From Lepidodermella squamata (Eukaryota > Gastrotricha), in contig JBLDXI010000001.1 of assembly GCA_047495785.1 (NCBI GenBank), positions 4,712,001 to 4,776,000 of the forward strand: a stretch of 64,000 bases of DNA, given 5' to 3'. The position numbers were made by a program, and so were the translations under genes. The notes beneath the pieces are model-generated. The model was not told where the DNA came from and searched no databases. It saw nothing but the letters and a program-made list of their open reading frames with translations. This document shows, in pieces, positions 1-8,867 of the stretch. The first letter of the stretch is position 1, and every line of letters begins with the position of its first letter.

Positions 1-1056
1 AAATGTTGCTATGAGCACAATTGATTTGCAATACTTACCTTGAAACGACTCATCTCATGGGAAATCACGGTTGAAAGCGATTCAATCCTTCTTTTTCAGA
101 AAAGTCACTAAAATTAATGACTATAACATGCAAACAAATTTAACCGGTTACCAGTATAGGATTTAGCGAAATAAAAAAGATGGGAAACAAATTATTTTAT
201 CCAGCTAGGTATACCTAATACTTTCATTTATTCTCTCTTGGCTACGGACGAATTTGGGCTTTTTAATGGCTGACACTATTTCATTCCGCCATTAGATTAA
301 ATAATTAATAACTTCAGTTTTTACGTCAACATTATGAATTGTGATTCATCGTCCCCGAATACTGAATAATATGGGTCAATTTTCTAGCGATGTTGCTATT
401 GGTAGCAGGAGAATCACTAGAGGCTGTACTCTGAGATGGGGATCCTGTTCAATCACAGTACGGCGCATAGAGCGAAGTAGGAACGCAGAACTCAGAGCGT
501 ATAGATAGCAGTATCGGCATAAGGGCCCCTCCTTTGGTCTTTGAATGGGCTTTGAATGGAAAGACATCACCAATAAACATCCAATAAAATTAACGCTGAA
601 ATCGATTGGATTTGTCATTTCTTCACGTTTTATTCAGGGCATTTCAGTGCATCAAGTTATTACAACTCCGTCCTACATCAAATGTTCAGCGCCTGCGACC
701 GCATTTCGCAGTTTGTTTCTTAGCAGCAAATACATCTTTCGGGGATTCAGGACCGCAATGCTCTGCAATAAAGTAGGGCCGATGTTCCGCTCTTTCACGC
801 AAGCAGTCGTGTCGCTTCAACTAAAAAAAACAAAGAAAATAATGAAGTTTTGAATTCTCAAGAAAGCAAAACGATTAATGGAGTGATTTCTCATTTCTCC
901 CAGCGATATTTTTCATGGTCATTTGGATGGAAAACTCATGTATAGCGTGTAGCTTAGCCCCTCACCCCAGTCCTCTGATACGAATCCATCAAAATAATCC
1001 CTCGAATCCTAAGAACCTCCACGATTCAGCTAGTAGGGGGTAGGGGGTCAACTTAC
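1..1056. other. no gene resolved; probable intron and downstream part of the 1057-1260 gene
   Basis: The minus-strand gene whose first exon ends at 1057 must continue into this stretch, but I could not identify its second exon. A good minus-strand donor (GTAAGT read on that strand) lies at about 33-38 and may close a short later exon. The open frames at 376-618 (minus) and 545-853 (plus) look like chance frames with no recognisable domain. Confidence 0.4.
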
Positions 1057-1260
1057 CGCGCAGTCACAAATAGATCGACAAAGGCCCCGTGTTAGATTGT
1101 CGAGAGCTTTCACTGCCATACCAGCCAGTTCATCTCTCTCAGCGTTATCAGCAAAAAGTTGCTTCACGTCAGCGATTCTCAAGCGATCGCGTTCGGTTGG
1201 TCTACAAATCGCACTATCTAACAAAACGCAAGCAAAAATAGCTGCCGCGAGGAAGTTCAT
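1057..1260 (-). CDS. first exon of a small secreted protein (partial)
   Basis: The minus-strand ATG at 1260 opens a frame that starts with a classic signal peptide (MNFLAAAIFACVLLDSAIC). A polar, charged, probably helical stretch rich in Asp, Glu, Arg and Leu follows, ending in a short cysteine cluster (CRSICDCA). The exon closes after 68 codons in phase 0 at a strong donor (GTAAGT on the minus strand at 1051-1056). The product should enter the secretory pathway. I do not recognise the family, and the rest of the gene lies at lower coordinates, perhaps outside the window. The signal peptide plus the canonical donor in the right place make a real exon more likely than chance. Confidence 0.55.
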
Positions 1261-2207
1261 TTTCGCAGAGAATGGCGGAGAAAAAAGAGTGCGTGACTTC
1301 AGCTGACGTCTCTAGGTTGATCTCATTGACATTTTAAATTGGTCAAGGCCCGTTTAATTGAGCACTTTTAATGGGAAATGCGTCATTCTGTTTGATTCTT
1401 AACTTGTTGCAAATCAAATTAATGTGGATGAGATTTTCCATCCGACATAACATAACATAACATAACATTTCCTTTATTCTTCAGCACTTTTGAGATTCCA
1501 TCCGACATAGTGGCTAATTTCATTTGAAAACTTACTAAACTTGACGCGGCATGAAATTTAGCTCGGAGGCAAGTTTGCTTCAACACTGACTAATAATTAC
1601 GAGATACGAGTGGGCAGTTGGGTAGCGGCTGCTTCCATCGCATGGATGTTATCGAAGCTTGATCCAAATTCCAAATCTATTGATTTCCGTAACCTTTGCT
1701 AGCTAACCGTACTGCTTGACAGGATTTTTATGCTTCATTTGAAAGCAAACTAAGGAGCGGGGGAAAATTACAAATAATTTGAAACCCGGCAAGCTTCAGC
1801 CTTCAGGAAAGTTGGTTTATTCTGTGACCAGTTCCAATGAATTGAATCGGCAACCGCAGCAGGAAACCTGCTGCAATAACGCCTGATGGAAAGAGGCGCC
1901 TCCAATACGTTTTTTCTGCCACACAGACGCAAACGGCCCATTCCCCGGCCTCCGGCCTCACTCCCATGATGTTTTGTCCCTGCTGCATTGTTAAATGCCG
2001 ATAAATTGGCAACTAGGCGTAGAATATGTGATATGGGTACATGATATACCTGAGTTACAATTTGTGTCCTAGCATCCATTTCCCGGATGAGTACCGATTT
2101 CTCATTCAATCTGATGTTTTAGAGAGTGAGGTCACGCAATTTCCCACGGCTTTCGACGTAATCTTGAGATATAAAGTGAACAACAATATCGTTTCCTTTC
2201 AGTTTCA
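1261..2207. other. intergenic, divergent promoter region
   Basis: This separates a minus-strand secreted gene from the plus-strand receptor gene. It contains a short (CATAA)n run near 1446-1468. Minus-strand frames at 1768-2109 show no domain and no signal peptide. A splice-acceptor-like tract (TTTCCTTTCAG) ends five bases before the receptor ATG, so the receptor may have an untranslated first exon in this stretch. Confidence 0.5.
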
Positions 2208-4617
2208 ATGAAATTTCTAGCGCTCTTAGTTTCTTTCGCGTTGTGCTGGTACTGCACTCATATCACAGCAAAAAATGCATCCATTCCTAGCGACGATGAG
2301 CCGATGCAGCCGCGAAGATTGGCTCAGCCCTTAGCCGCCAGCTCGCCTTTGTGTCGTAATTTAACTTTCAACGAAGACATAATTGCGAGGGACGTGTTCG
2401 GAAAATATGAGCCATGGATTCGACCATTGCGGCTGAGCAACAAGCCGATCGCTATTGAAATAAGACTTGTTCTGTCTTCCATCAATGACGTAGTAAGGAG
2501 AAAGAAAATCGCACGGCACTATGCAGTGCCGGATTTTCCCCTTTTAGGATATTTTCCAGGGCTCTATGCAATCTCCATCCTCGGGCCCTATTCATTTGGT
2601 TGTTACAATTGAATGACTCATGACTTGATACTCGATATTCCATTTGAGAGCTGGACCGAGTTGGACCACTTTCGCGGGGTGTTTTCTACTGAACTTCACT
2701 GTCGCGTAGGTGGAGATAGAGCCGATTTCACGAATCAATAGGGTCACCATGTCGAGTTTCCAACGAGTCAGAATGGGGGCCCCTGGGGCATAAGTGTCCC
2801 GCCTTTTGATTTGTCTCGAGGGGTCCCGATATCGTGGGGCCCTAAGACAAACCTTGTTTGTCAAATGGAAAATCCGGCAATGTCTAATGAACATTCTAAT
2901 GAACATTTTTTCAAATTATGGTCCGAATGCTCTGTCCATAGGCCGACAAATTTAGCAGTACACAGCTTCAGTATAGATTTCACTTATTTCCCCAAATTAT
3001 TAGAGAATTTTACCACTTATCCGCGATCGTACCTAATGCTTCAATTGAACCTAACCTCTCTTCCAGATTGAAAGGCACAAGTCACTGAAGCTTTCTGGTT
3101 ATCTGCTTTTCGTGAGTTTTACTAGAAACTGTGATGCGATGTTGAAAATTTCAAATTTGTTATCAAGTACTGGTTCGACGAATTTCACACTTGGAACAGA
3201 ACTTTCCCCCATGCTTGCGTGCCAAGCGTCACGTTGCCGCAAACCCAGATATGGATACCTGAGATCGCTATGATCAACTCAGAGCATCATTATGAACTTC
3301 TCCTCATGTACAACGAGGAAAAGGTAATTACAAGTGAATCGTGTCGTGGCAGCTTAAACATTCGTCACATTTTTAGGTTCGTGTTTCTTCTAATGGCTAC
3401 GTTTCATACAGACCTGGCGGAACTTTCACTGCTTTCTGTGATTTTGACCTTCGCTTGTTCCCTTTTGACAAGCAAAACTGTACACTGATCCTGGAGAGCT
3501 GGCGATACACTGTTGAATTCCAGGTAGCAACTTATTTCCGTTGATGTTTAAAAGTGCCAAATCGATTCAAGTTGGAGTCAAAATTAAACCCAAATAGGGG
3601 AATTTTATTATCCATTTCTCATCATCTGGAATTTGAATTTTGTCGTGAAACCTGACGGTAATTGGTATTTTACCAAGTTGAATGGCTATTTTCTTGGGTG
3701 GTGAATTTTGTTGACAAGTTTCTTAGTTGATTGAAGTTCTTCGTTTACTCTTGTAGGTATTCCACTTTGGCGATACCATCCAGCAACGTTGGTGGATCGA
3801 AAACGAGCAGTGGGCCCTGGTAAGCACGGGCCAGCGAGTGAAACGCGTTGAATACGTCATGCCGAACAACACATTCTCCCGCGTCGAATTCGACTTGACA
3901 ATCGAGCGTAAAATTGGCTACTACCTCATCAACGTAATCGTGCCCTCGCTCATCATTTCCCTCGCAGAAGTAGCAGCTTTCACGGCTGAAGTTAACGACA
4001 GCCAAAAGTTGGCGCTATCATTCACCTGCTTGTTAGCTTACGGAGTTTTCCAACTTATGATCATCGAAGACGTCCCGCGAACCTCCGACCGGATCCCGCT
4101 GTTGTGTTTCTACATCGATCTATCGATGCTGTACATATGCCTGGCTATGCTGGGCGAGGGAGTTGTGTTTGTGTTCTATCGGAAAAGTAGGGACCAAAGA
4201 CGCCGCCAGGAAGTCCCGGATTGGGCTTACAACGCTGCGGCTCTCATTGCGCCGTTATTCAAGGTCCGGAAACCTAGAAAGCCAGAGAATGGCGGCGACA
4301 AGCCTTCAGAGCCAGAAAACATGTTGCTCGGCAGTTACTATTCTATTTTCCCGAAGAATCCCGATCCGGAGAGTTCATCCAACCATCTTCATGGTGAACA
4401 ATCTGAGCGCGAGTTATTCGGGAGCGAAGTTGCTGAGATGGAGAGGCGCCAGGCTTTGGAGAATTTCCGAATCCAACGTTGGGAATTTGCAGCCGATGTT
4501 ATGGATAGATGTGTTCTTCTGTTTTACATAACTTTCATTGTAGTTACGCCCATTTGTCTGTTTTATGTTGTGCCGAATTACAGCTACTTGTTCTATGAAG
4601 ATCCTATACGCATCTAG
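2208..4617 (+). CDS. Cys-loop ligand-gated ion channel subunit, nicotinic-receptor-like
   Basis: Five exons join in frame: 2208-2492, 3067-3111, 3168-3323, 3377-3523 and 3757-4617, giving about 497 residues, normal for the family. A signal peptide comes first, then the extracellular domain with the WIPEI loop. The signature Cys loop has two cysteines 13 residues apart, including FPFDKQNC. Four membrane segments follow: M1 at IGYYLINVIVPSLIISL, M2 at SQKLALSFTCLLAYGVF, M3 at LLCFYIDLSMLYICLAML, and M4 just before the C-terminus. A cytoplasmic loop of roughly 130 residues separates M3 from M4. The loop C region lacks the vicinal Cys pair of alpha subunits, so this is a non-alpha-type or non-acetylcholine subunit. 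At the cytoplasmic end of M2 the usual Glu before Lys is Gln. The acceptor of exon 3 is a less common AAG. A plasma-membrane pentameric channel is expected; the ligand is unknown. Confidence 0.9.
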
Positions 4618-4668
4618 TTGACTGATACATTCTTTCGAATTTTTCAAATCATGTCGCTTTTGATTTCA

Positions 4669-4674
4669 AATAAA
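4669..4674 (+). terminator. poly(A) signal of the receptor gene
   Basis: AATAAA lies 52 bases after the receptor stop codon and is followed by a GT-rich stretch, as expected for a cleavage site. Confidence 0.7.
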
Positions 4675-4689
4675 GCTCGTGTATTTGCT

Positions 4690-5320
4690 AGTAGCTGTGA
4701 GAGTTCGCATGTTGTTCACGGGTGATGATCTCAGACGGAGTGCGAGTGAGAAATCCGACTTTGATCGTAGATATTTCAAGCTGACAGCAATCCAAATTCT
4801 TGCAGCTTTCGAGAAGACCGCTGCAGTTGTGCTTTGAAGTGGGCAGCTCCAAATTGTCGTCGATATTCAAGATGTTGATATCGGTGAAATGATGGAGAAC
4901 AATGGGACAATCGGCAGCATATGTTCGTGCAACGTGAGCCTTTGGTCGGTCGGCAGAGCAGGAGCAAGGAAACGAGACGTCTCAGAAGGCACGCAGATAT
5001 ACGATGGCATGTTCGAAATGAGCGAAAACTGCCGTCAGACAAAAATATGTCCTTAGATGGACAAAAAGTACGTGGATTTTGACAATACATCAGCAGTAGT
5101 ATGGGTATGCTTGTGATGGATCATAGATGAAACAGCTGATCAAGCTGGAGTCATAGCCACTCGGGTGCGATGAAAATGTCTACACTATACATACTACGAC
5201 CCACCCTACGCGCAATTGTTTGATTTTTAGCGCCAAAGTGATCTCGCGCGGGTGCGAGCGGGAGCGAAAAAAACTTTCGCAAATTTCAGCGAACACGCGT
5301 GAGATATCTATTTTTAAACA
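4690..5320 (+). repeat. left arm of a diverged inverted duplication
   Basis: Read on the minus strand, this stretch matches the plus strand of 6245-6830 in the same block order. Shared blocks include a segment with GAGTGGCTA..CTTGATCAGCTGTTTCAT, a GC-rich block CGCTCCCGCTCGCACCCGCGCG, a segment ACTACTGCTGATGTATTGTC, the pair CATTGT and TTTCACCGATAT, and ACTCGCACTCCG. Similarity is patchy and gapped, so this is an old duplication. It contains minus-strand frames with several cysteines (4688-4870 and above) that may be the remains of a gene divergent from the PAN-like gene. Confidence 0.65.
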
Positions 5321-5440
5321 ACCATTTTTGCTCCGAACTTTAAACTGACTAAGCGGGTATGAAGTCGGCTTCGGAGGCTGACAAGTAGCCCATAGTGTCA
5401 TTTGCGAATTTTCAATTTCTATTCAACTCTAATTATTACC

Positions 5441-5796
5441 ATGGTGTCAAAGGTCTTTCTCGTTTGTTTCATGGCTGCTGCTGTTGGGCTAGCTTCCTCT
5501 GCCAGTAAGATACTTCATCCATATATCCATTAGCGACATTCAATTCATAATGTTTTTGTTAAGGTTTGGATAACTATGCCTTCGTGACGGATAGCTGTCT
5601 GGAACCTACCAATATGGCGGGCGTCCAATACAAGGCGCCGACGGCCGAAACGTGCGCAGCCTCTTGTGACAAGAGGAGCAACTGCAAAGCCTTTGTGCAC
5701 TTCCCGGGAGGCGCGACTTGCTTCTTCGCCTCGTCGTGCGCAACTGGCATGGGCCCGACAACGTCCGGTTACTTCTCGTATTCACGAAAGGCATGA
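5441..5796 (+). CDS. small secreted PAN/Apple-like domain protein
   Basis: Two exons, 5441-5504 and 5564-5796, join in phase 1 across a 59-base intron (GTAAGA to AAG) and give about 98 residues. Exon 1 is almost entirely a signal peptide (MVSKVFLVCFMAAAVGLASS). The mature part has cysteines in an Apple/PAN-like arrangement: CLEP near its start, then ETCAASCDKRSNCKAFVHF, then ATCFFASSC. PAN modules bind proteins or sugars in extracellular material. Only one module is present, with no anchor, so this is a free secreted protein. A likely poly(A) signal (CAATAAAG) lies about 45 bases after the stop. The gene sits between the arms of an inverted duplication (4690-5320 and 6245-6830). A second PAN-like gene occurs at 33881. 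Confidence 0.75.
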
Positions 5797-6244
5797 ATGT
5801 TTGTCTCAGCTGCTGTATTGATGAGAATGAAGAGTTGAGAGCAATAAAGACGGCAATAAGGAGGCGTGAATCGTCAGATTTGTTCTTTATCCATTTTGGA
5901 ATTTTCACGCTGATTCAAAACGCTTGAATCCTTTGGCGCTGTTTCGGATTAGAAAACTGTTACTTCATTTTACTCTTAGTTGTTATCAAATTGCTTTACC
6001 CATGGGTATTGCCCACACTTGACCCGCGAATGCAGGATTTATGAACTTCTTGAACTACGTCATACGCACCGAAGTTAAGCGCACGATTGTTTAACATGAG
6101 TTGCTATGATGGCCCCCGCATGAGCAGCTGTTTCATTCTTAGGAATGCTCATCCTTAGGCGGCGCTTTGTCAACATACACATACTTCTGGTCTCTAATTT
6201 TCTGCCCGAGTGCATAGTATTGTCTTATAGTAAACCAATTTGAC

Positions 6245-6830
6245 GTTGGTAAAAAATATTTTTTCACGTGTTTGCTCAAATTTGCCGTTTGTTCGCTCCC
6301 GCTCGCACCCGCGCGATATAACTTCGGCGTTAAAAGCAAACAATGAAACCTAGTATTTTAGACATCATTATTCATATTTTAGCGCCTCTCTGTCCTTGGC
6401 TGACACCCGAGTGGCTACGGCTCCGGCTTGATCAGCTGTTTCATTCGATCCACCGTAAGCATGCATATCCTAATGCTGAGGTGGGGTGAGCATGCCCATA
6501 CTACTGCTGATGTATTGTCGAAATTCCCGTATACTTTGGCCCATCTAAGGCTAAGGGCATATTTATGTCTAATTATAGTTTGCGCTAATTTTCTCAACCC
6601 AACGTATTTTTTGTCTCAGGTTTTGCCTCGGCCCGGCCGAAGGTTCAAGCTGCAGTTACAACCTTTGCCTGAACAGTGTCCCTATTGCCGCATTGTCCTA
6701 CATCCTTTCACCGATATGAGAATCAAATGGCGGCCTTTTAGAATTCAAAACCTAATCCACGATCACAGTCGGATTCCTCAGCAACTCTGACTCGCACTCC
6801 GTTTGAGAAATGGCTGAGTGGAATCAATGA
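6245..6830 (-). repeat. right arm of the inverted duplication
   Basis: Inverted partner of 4690-5320; see that entry for the shared blocks. This arm keeps a splice-acceptor-like TTTTTGTCTCAG at about 6608-6619 that is altered in the left arm. Stops and gaps interrupt the frames, so I read the coding content as decayed. The region between the PAN-like gene and this arm (5797-6244) has no convincing gene. Confidence 0.65.
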
Positions 6831-6964
6831 ATTCACAACTTTCTGATTGGTCGGGTGGTTTGAAGTCTGTGATTGGTCGGTTAAAAAAGCACGCGGCACG
6901 CACCTTTTAAATTTTCTTATTGCTCTTTCCGAGATTTGATTACAGTGATGTGGATTCCATAGTT
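6831..6964. other. spacer with two inverted CCAAT boxes
   Basis: Two near-identical CTGATTGGTCGG / GTGATTGGTCGG units lie about 25 bases apart near 6845 and 6870. They contain the inverted CCAAT core. No gene is seen. Confidence 0.35.
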
Positions 6965-6971
6965 CACACAG

Positions 6972-7040
6972 TGGTTGTGGCGTAAAGTACAAAGCGTCTG
7001 ATTGAAGATCAGAAATTCTAGGTCCGGCTCTTGGCAGGCT
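6972..7040 (+). pseudogene. tRNA-Phe relic
   Basis: A perfect five-base-pair anticodon stem TCTGA/TCAGA encloses a seven-base loop with anticodon GAA. The flanking D and T arms are decayed and no B box survives. It lies next to a second, better preserved tRNA-Phe-like gene at 7116. Confidence 0.5.
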
Positions 7041-7115
7041 CTTGACAATTTTTTCGGACCATACCAGTAAGGAAATACAAAATTAAGCGAAAACTGACTA
7101 CCGGTCTGTCATCAA

Positions 7116-7184
7116 GCCGAGCTCAGTTGGGAGAGCGTTAGACTGAAGATCTAAAGGTCCCTGGTTCGATCCCGGGTTTCGGCG
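7116..7184 (+). pseudogene. tRNA-Phe(GAA) with a 4-nt deletion
   Basis: The D, anticodon, variable and T regions are typical of eukaryotic tRNA-Phe, including anticodon GAA, B box GGTTCGATCCC and a T-run terminator at 7193. The 5' end reads GCCGA and runs straight into GCTC. Four bases are therefore missing from the end of the acceptor strand and positions 8-9, while the 3' strand TTTCGGC is intact. It is probably non-functional. Confidence 0.75.
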
Positions 7185-7271
7185 AGATTCCATTTTTGGA
7201 ACGATTTGCTTGGCTGTCACTTCAACTGTAGCGAACTCGTCAAAGACAGACCTTCGTTGACTCGCAACTAA

Positions 7272-7343
7272 GGCCCGTTGGTCTAGGGGTATGATTCTCG
7301 CTTCGGGTGCGAGAGGTCTCGGGTTCAATTCCCGAACGGGCCC
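7272..7343 (+). tRNA. tRNA-Pro(CGG)
   Basis: A 72-base cloverleaf with acceptor GGCCCGT/ACGGGCC, anticodon stem CTCGC/GCGAG and loop TTCGGGT. The B box is GGTTCAATTCC and a T5 terminator lies at 7349-7353. Confidence 0.96.
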
Positions 7344-7424
7344 AAAGATTTTTGCATTCAGAACGTAGCTTTTATGACGCGGTTTACGTCATATTGACCG
7401 CGCAAACTAAATCGCATGAGCAGC

Positions 7425-7496
7425 TCCCTGATGGTCTAGTGGTTAGGATTCCGCGCTTTCACCGCGGCGGCCCGGGTTCGATTCCCGGTCAGGGAA
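7425..7496 (+). tRNA. tRNA-Glu(TTC)
   Basis: A 72-base cloverleaf with acceptor TCCCTGA/TCAGGGA, anticodon TTC in loop CTTTCAC and B box GGTTCGATTCC. A T5 terminator lies at 7499-7503. Confidence 0.96.
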
Positions 7497-7570
7497 AGTT
7501 TTTGAGCTTTGCAATGTCAATTTTAGGTTTTAGTACGAAAAAGAGAGCTTGCCGCCGAAAAAGTCAAGCA

Positions 7571-7642
7571 AGGCTCAGGGGGGGATCGAACCCTCGATCT
7601 TCTGCTTACTAGGCAGACGCTCTACCACTAAGCTACTGAGCC
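7571..7642 (-). tRNA. tRNA-Thr(AGT)
   Basis: On the minus strand the acceptor is GGCTCAG/CTGAGCC, with anticodon stem TCTGC/GCAGA and loop CTAGTAA. The T-run terminator is the A5 run at 7558-7562. Confidence 0.95.
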
Positions 7643-7718
7643 GAGGCTGGGTATTTCTGCAGCAGTAGCACTATTCGTAGAGAAGTCTAGCCAGGTTATG
7701 AGATTCTGCGAGAAAAAT

Positions 7719-7791
7719 TGGAGGATACGGGCGTCGATCCCGTTACCTCTCGCATGCTAAGCGAGCGCTCTACCATTTGAGCTAATCCCCC
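7719..7791 (-). tRNA. tRNA-Ala(AGC), copy 1
   Basis: Acceptor GGGGGAT/ATCCTCC, anticodon stem CTCGC/GCGAG and loop TTAGCAT. The terminator is the A5 run at 7713-7717. It is identical over all 73 bases to the copy at 12901-12973. Confidence 0.95.
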
Positions 7792-7862
7792 GTGGTATTA
7801 ACTAGACGATTTATTGCTATGATTAAAACTGTGGCTTCGGTAAATTGCTTTGAAAAAGCTTG

Positions 7863-7935
7863 CGCCCTCCGGGGGACTCGAACCCCCGACCCTGTGATTA
7901 AAAGTCACATGCTCTACCGACTGAGCTAGGAAGGC
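7863..7935 (-). tRNA. tRNA-Lys(TTT)
   Basis: Acceptor GCCTTCC/GGAGGGC with one G-T pair, anticodon stem TGTGA/TCACA and loop CTTTTAA. The terminator is the A5 run at 7853-7857. Confidence 0.95.
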
Positions 7936-8006
7936 CATTGCAAATGACGGCTATTCTCAGAGCATCATTACATTTAGCCGGCACTTTCACCTGTTGCAAA
8001 AGTAAT

Positions 8007-8079
8007 CGACGCTGATGGGACTCGAACCCACAATCTTCGGATCCGAAGTCCGACGCGATAGCCATTTCGCCACAGCGCC
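8007..8079 (-). tRNA. tRNA-Arg(TCG)
   Basis: Acceptor GGCGCTG pairs with CAGCGTC, with one G-T pair. The anticodon stem is TCGGA/TCCGA and the loop CTTCGGA. A minimal four-T terminator lies at about 7998-8001 on the minus strand. Confidence 0.94.
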
Positions 8080-8232
8080 TATCGATAGATGTGGCAATGC
8101 AATGCGCTCATCCTGTCAACGGCAGCTTCCACATTGAGGAGACGTTTTCTACGCGACAATGAGCGACTTAATTTCTCATATTTTCCCAAGTTGCGGGTGG
8201 ATTACAAAATCCTCCTTGTGAAGCTACATCTC

Positions 8233-8316
8233 GTCAGGATGGCCGAGCGGTCTAAGGCGCCAGACTCAAGATCTGGTCCTCGAAAGAGGGCGTGGGTTCG
8301 AACCCCACTTCTGACA
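8233..8316 (+). tRNA. tRNA-Leu(CAA)
   Basis: An 84-base gene with the long variable arm of a type II tRNA. The anticodon stem is CCAGA/TCTGG with loop CTCAAGA. The A box region reads TGGCCGAGCGG, and a T5 terminator lies at 8320-8324. No intron is present. Confidence 0.95.
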
Positions 8317-8410
8317 CTATTTTTCACATTTTTAGAGCAATTTCCAGTCACTGCTTTCACCACCGATATAGCAGCAAATCTTCGTGATGTTACGCGAAAA
8401 AATTGCCAAC

Positions 8411-8482
8411 TGGAGGCATCGGGGATTGAACCCGAGACCTTCACAATGCGAATGAGACGCTCTACCACTGAGCTATGCCCCC
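8411..8482 (-). tRNA. tRNA-Ala(CGC)
   Basis: Acceptor GGGGGCA/TGCCTCC and loop TTCGCAT. The anticodon stem TCTCA/TGTGA has one T-T mismatch in the middle. T-arm and terminator are intact, so it is probably functional, but the mismatch is worth noting. Confidence 0.88.
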
Positions 8483-8568
8483 TAGGCTAGTGCAAGAAAA
8501 TCTTCACAAACTGGTGACTACAACGATCGCAGCAGTGGAGTGCAAAGTTTGCTTGAAAAAACATGTCA

Positions 8569-8640
8569 AGGTCCCATCGAGAATCGAACTCGAGTCGCTG
8601 GATTCAGAGTCCAGAGTGCTAACCGCTACACCATGGAACC
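8569..8640 (-). tRNA. tRNA-Gln(CTG)
   Basis: Acceptor GGTTCCA/TGGGACC, anticodon stem CTGGA/TCCAG and loop CTCTGAA. A T6 terminator follows on the minus strand at about 8556-8561. Confidence 0.95.
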
Positions 8641-8708
8641 TCTCGAAAACTGGTTCTGGAAAGGTCAGCTTTAATTCTGTTACTAGCAGCAATGTTGCTA
8701 AAAACGTG

Positions 8709-8780
8709 TGCGTCAGCCGGGAGTCGAACCCGGATCGGCTGCTTGGAAGGCAACCATGCTGACCGTTACACCACTGACGC
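8709..8780 (-). tRNA. tRNA-Gly(TCC)
   Basis: Acceptor GCGTCAG/CTGACGC, loop CTTCCAA and B box GGTTCGACTCC. The terminator is the A5 run at 8700-8704. Confidence 0.95.
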
Positions 8781-8850
8781 CTGACGAATGTGACATGTGA
8801 GGACTGTTCTGGAGGCTAACTGCCGAATAAAGTGTCAGTGTTATGCAAAA

Positions 8851-8867
8851 ACTGTCGTCGCCAGTAG
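8851..8867 (+). repeat. left target-site duplication of the LINE
   Basis: The 17 bases ACTGTCGTCGCCAGTAG are repeated exactly at 11067-11083. Twelve of them are the 3' end of a tRNA-Ser gene. The run AAAAA at 8847-8851 is the original pol III terminator of that tRNA, now cut off from it by the insertion. Confidence 0.9.

Noticed and set aside
39-113. Possible short minus-strand exon ending in a strong donor near 38
   Set aside because: The donor is good, but no acceptor gives a clean frame and it could not be linked to the exon at 1057-1260.
376-853. Two overlapping frames, one per strand
   Set aside because: No domain, no splice support and mutual overlap.
1768-2109. Minus-strand 113-codon frame upstream of the receptor gene
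   Set aside because: No signal peptide or domain, and another overlapping minus-strand frame is equally open.
4776-5090. Minus-strand 104-codon frame as an intact gene
   Set aside because: It lies in the left arm of the inverted duplication. Similarity to the right arm follows several frames and gaps, so it is more likely decayed or mis-framed than an intact gene.
7098-8762. Several 60-130-codon frames across the tRNA array on both strands
   Set aside because: They run through cloverleaf genes and contain tRNA-derived words; the RNA genes explain the sequence.
8843-8867. ATG at 8843 as the start of the LINE protein
   Set aside because: These bases belong to the tRNA flank and target-site duplication; the frame is open there by chance and the element begins at 8868.
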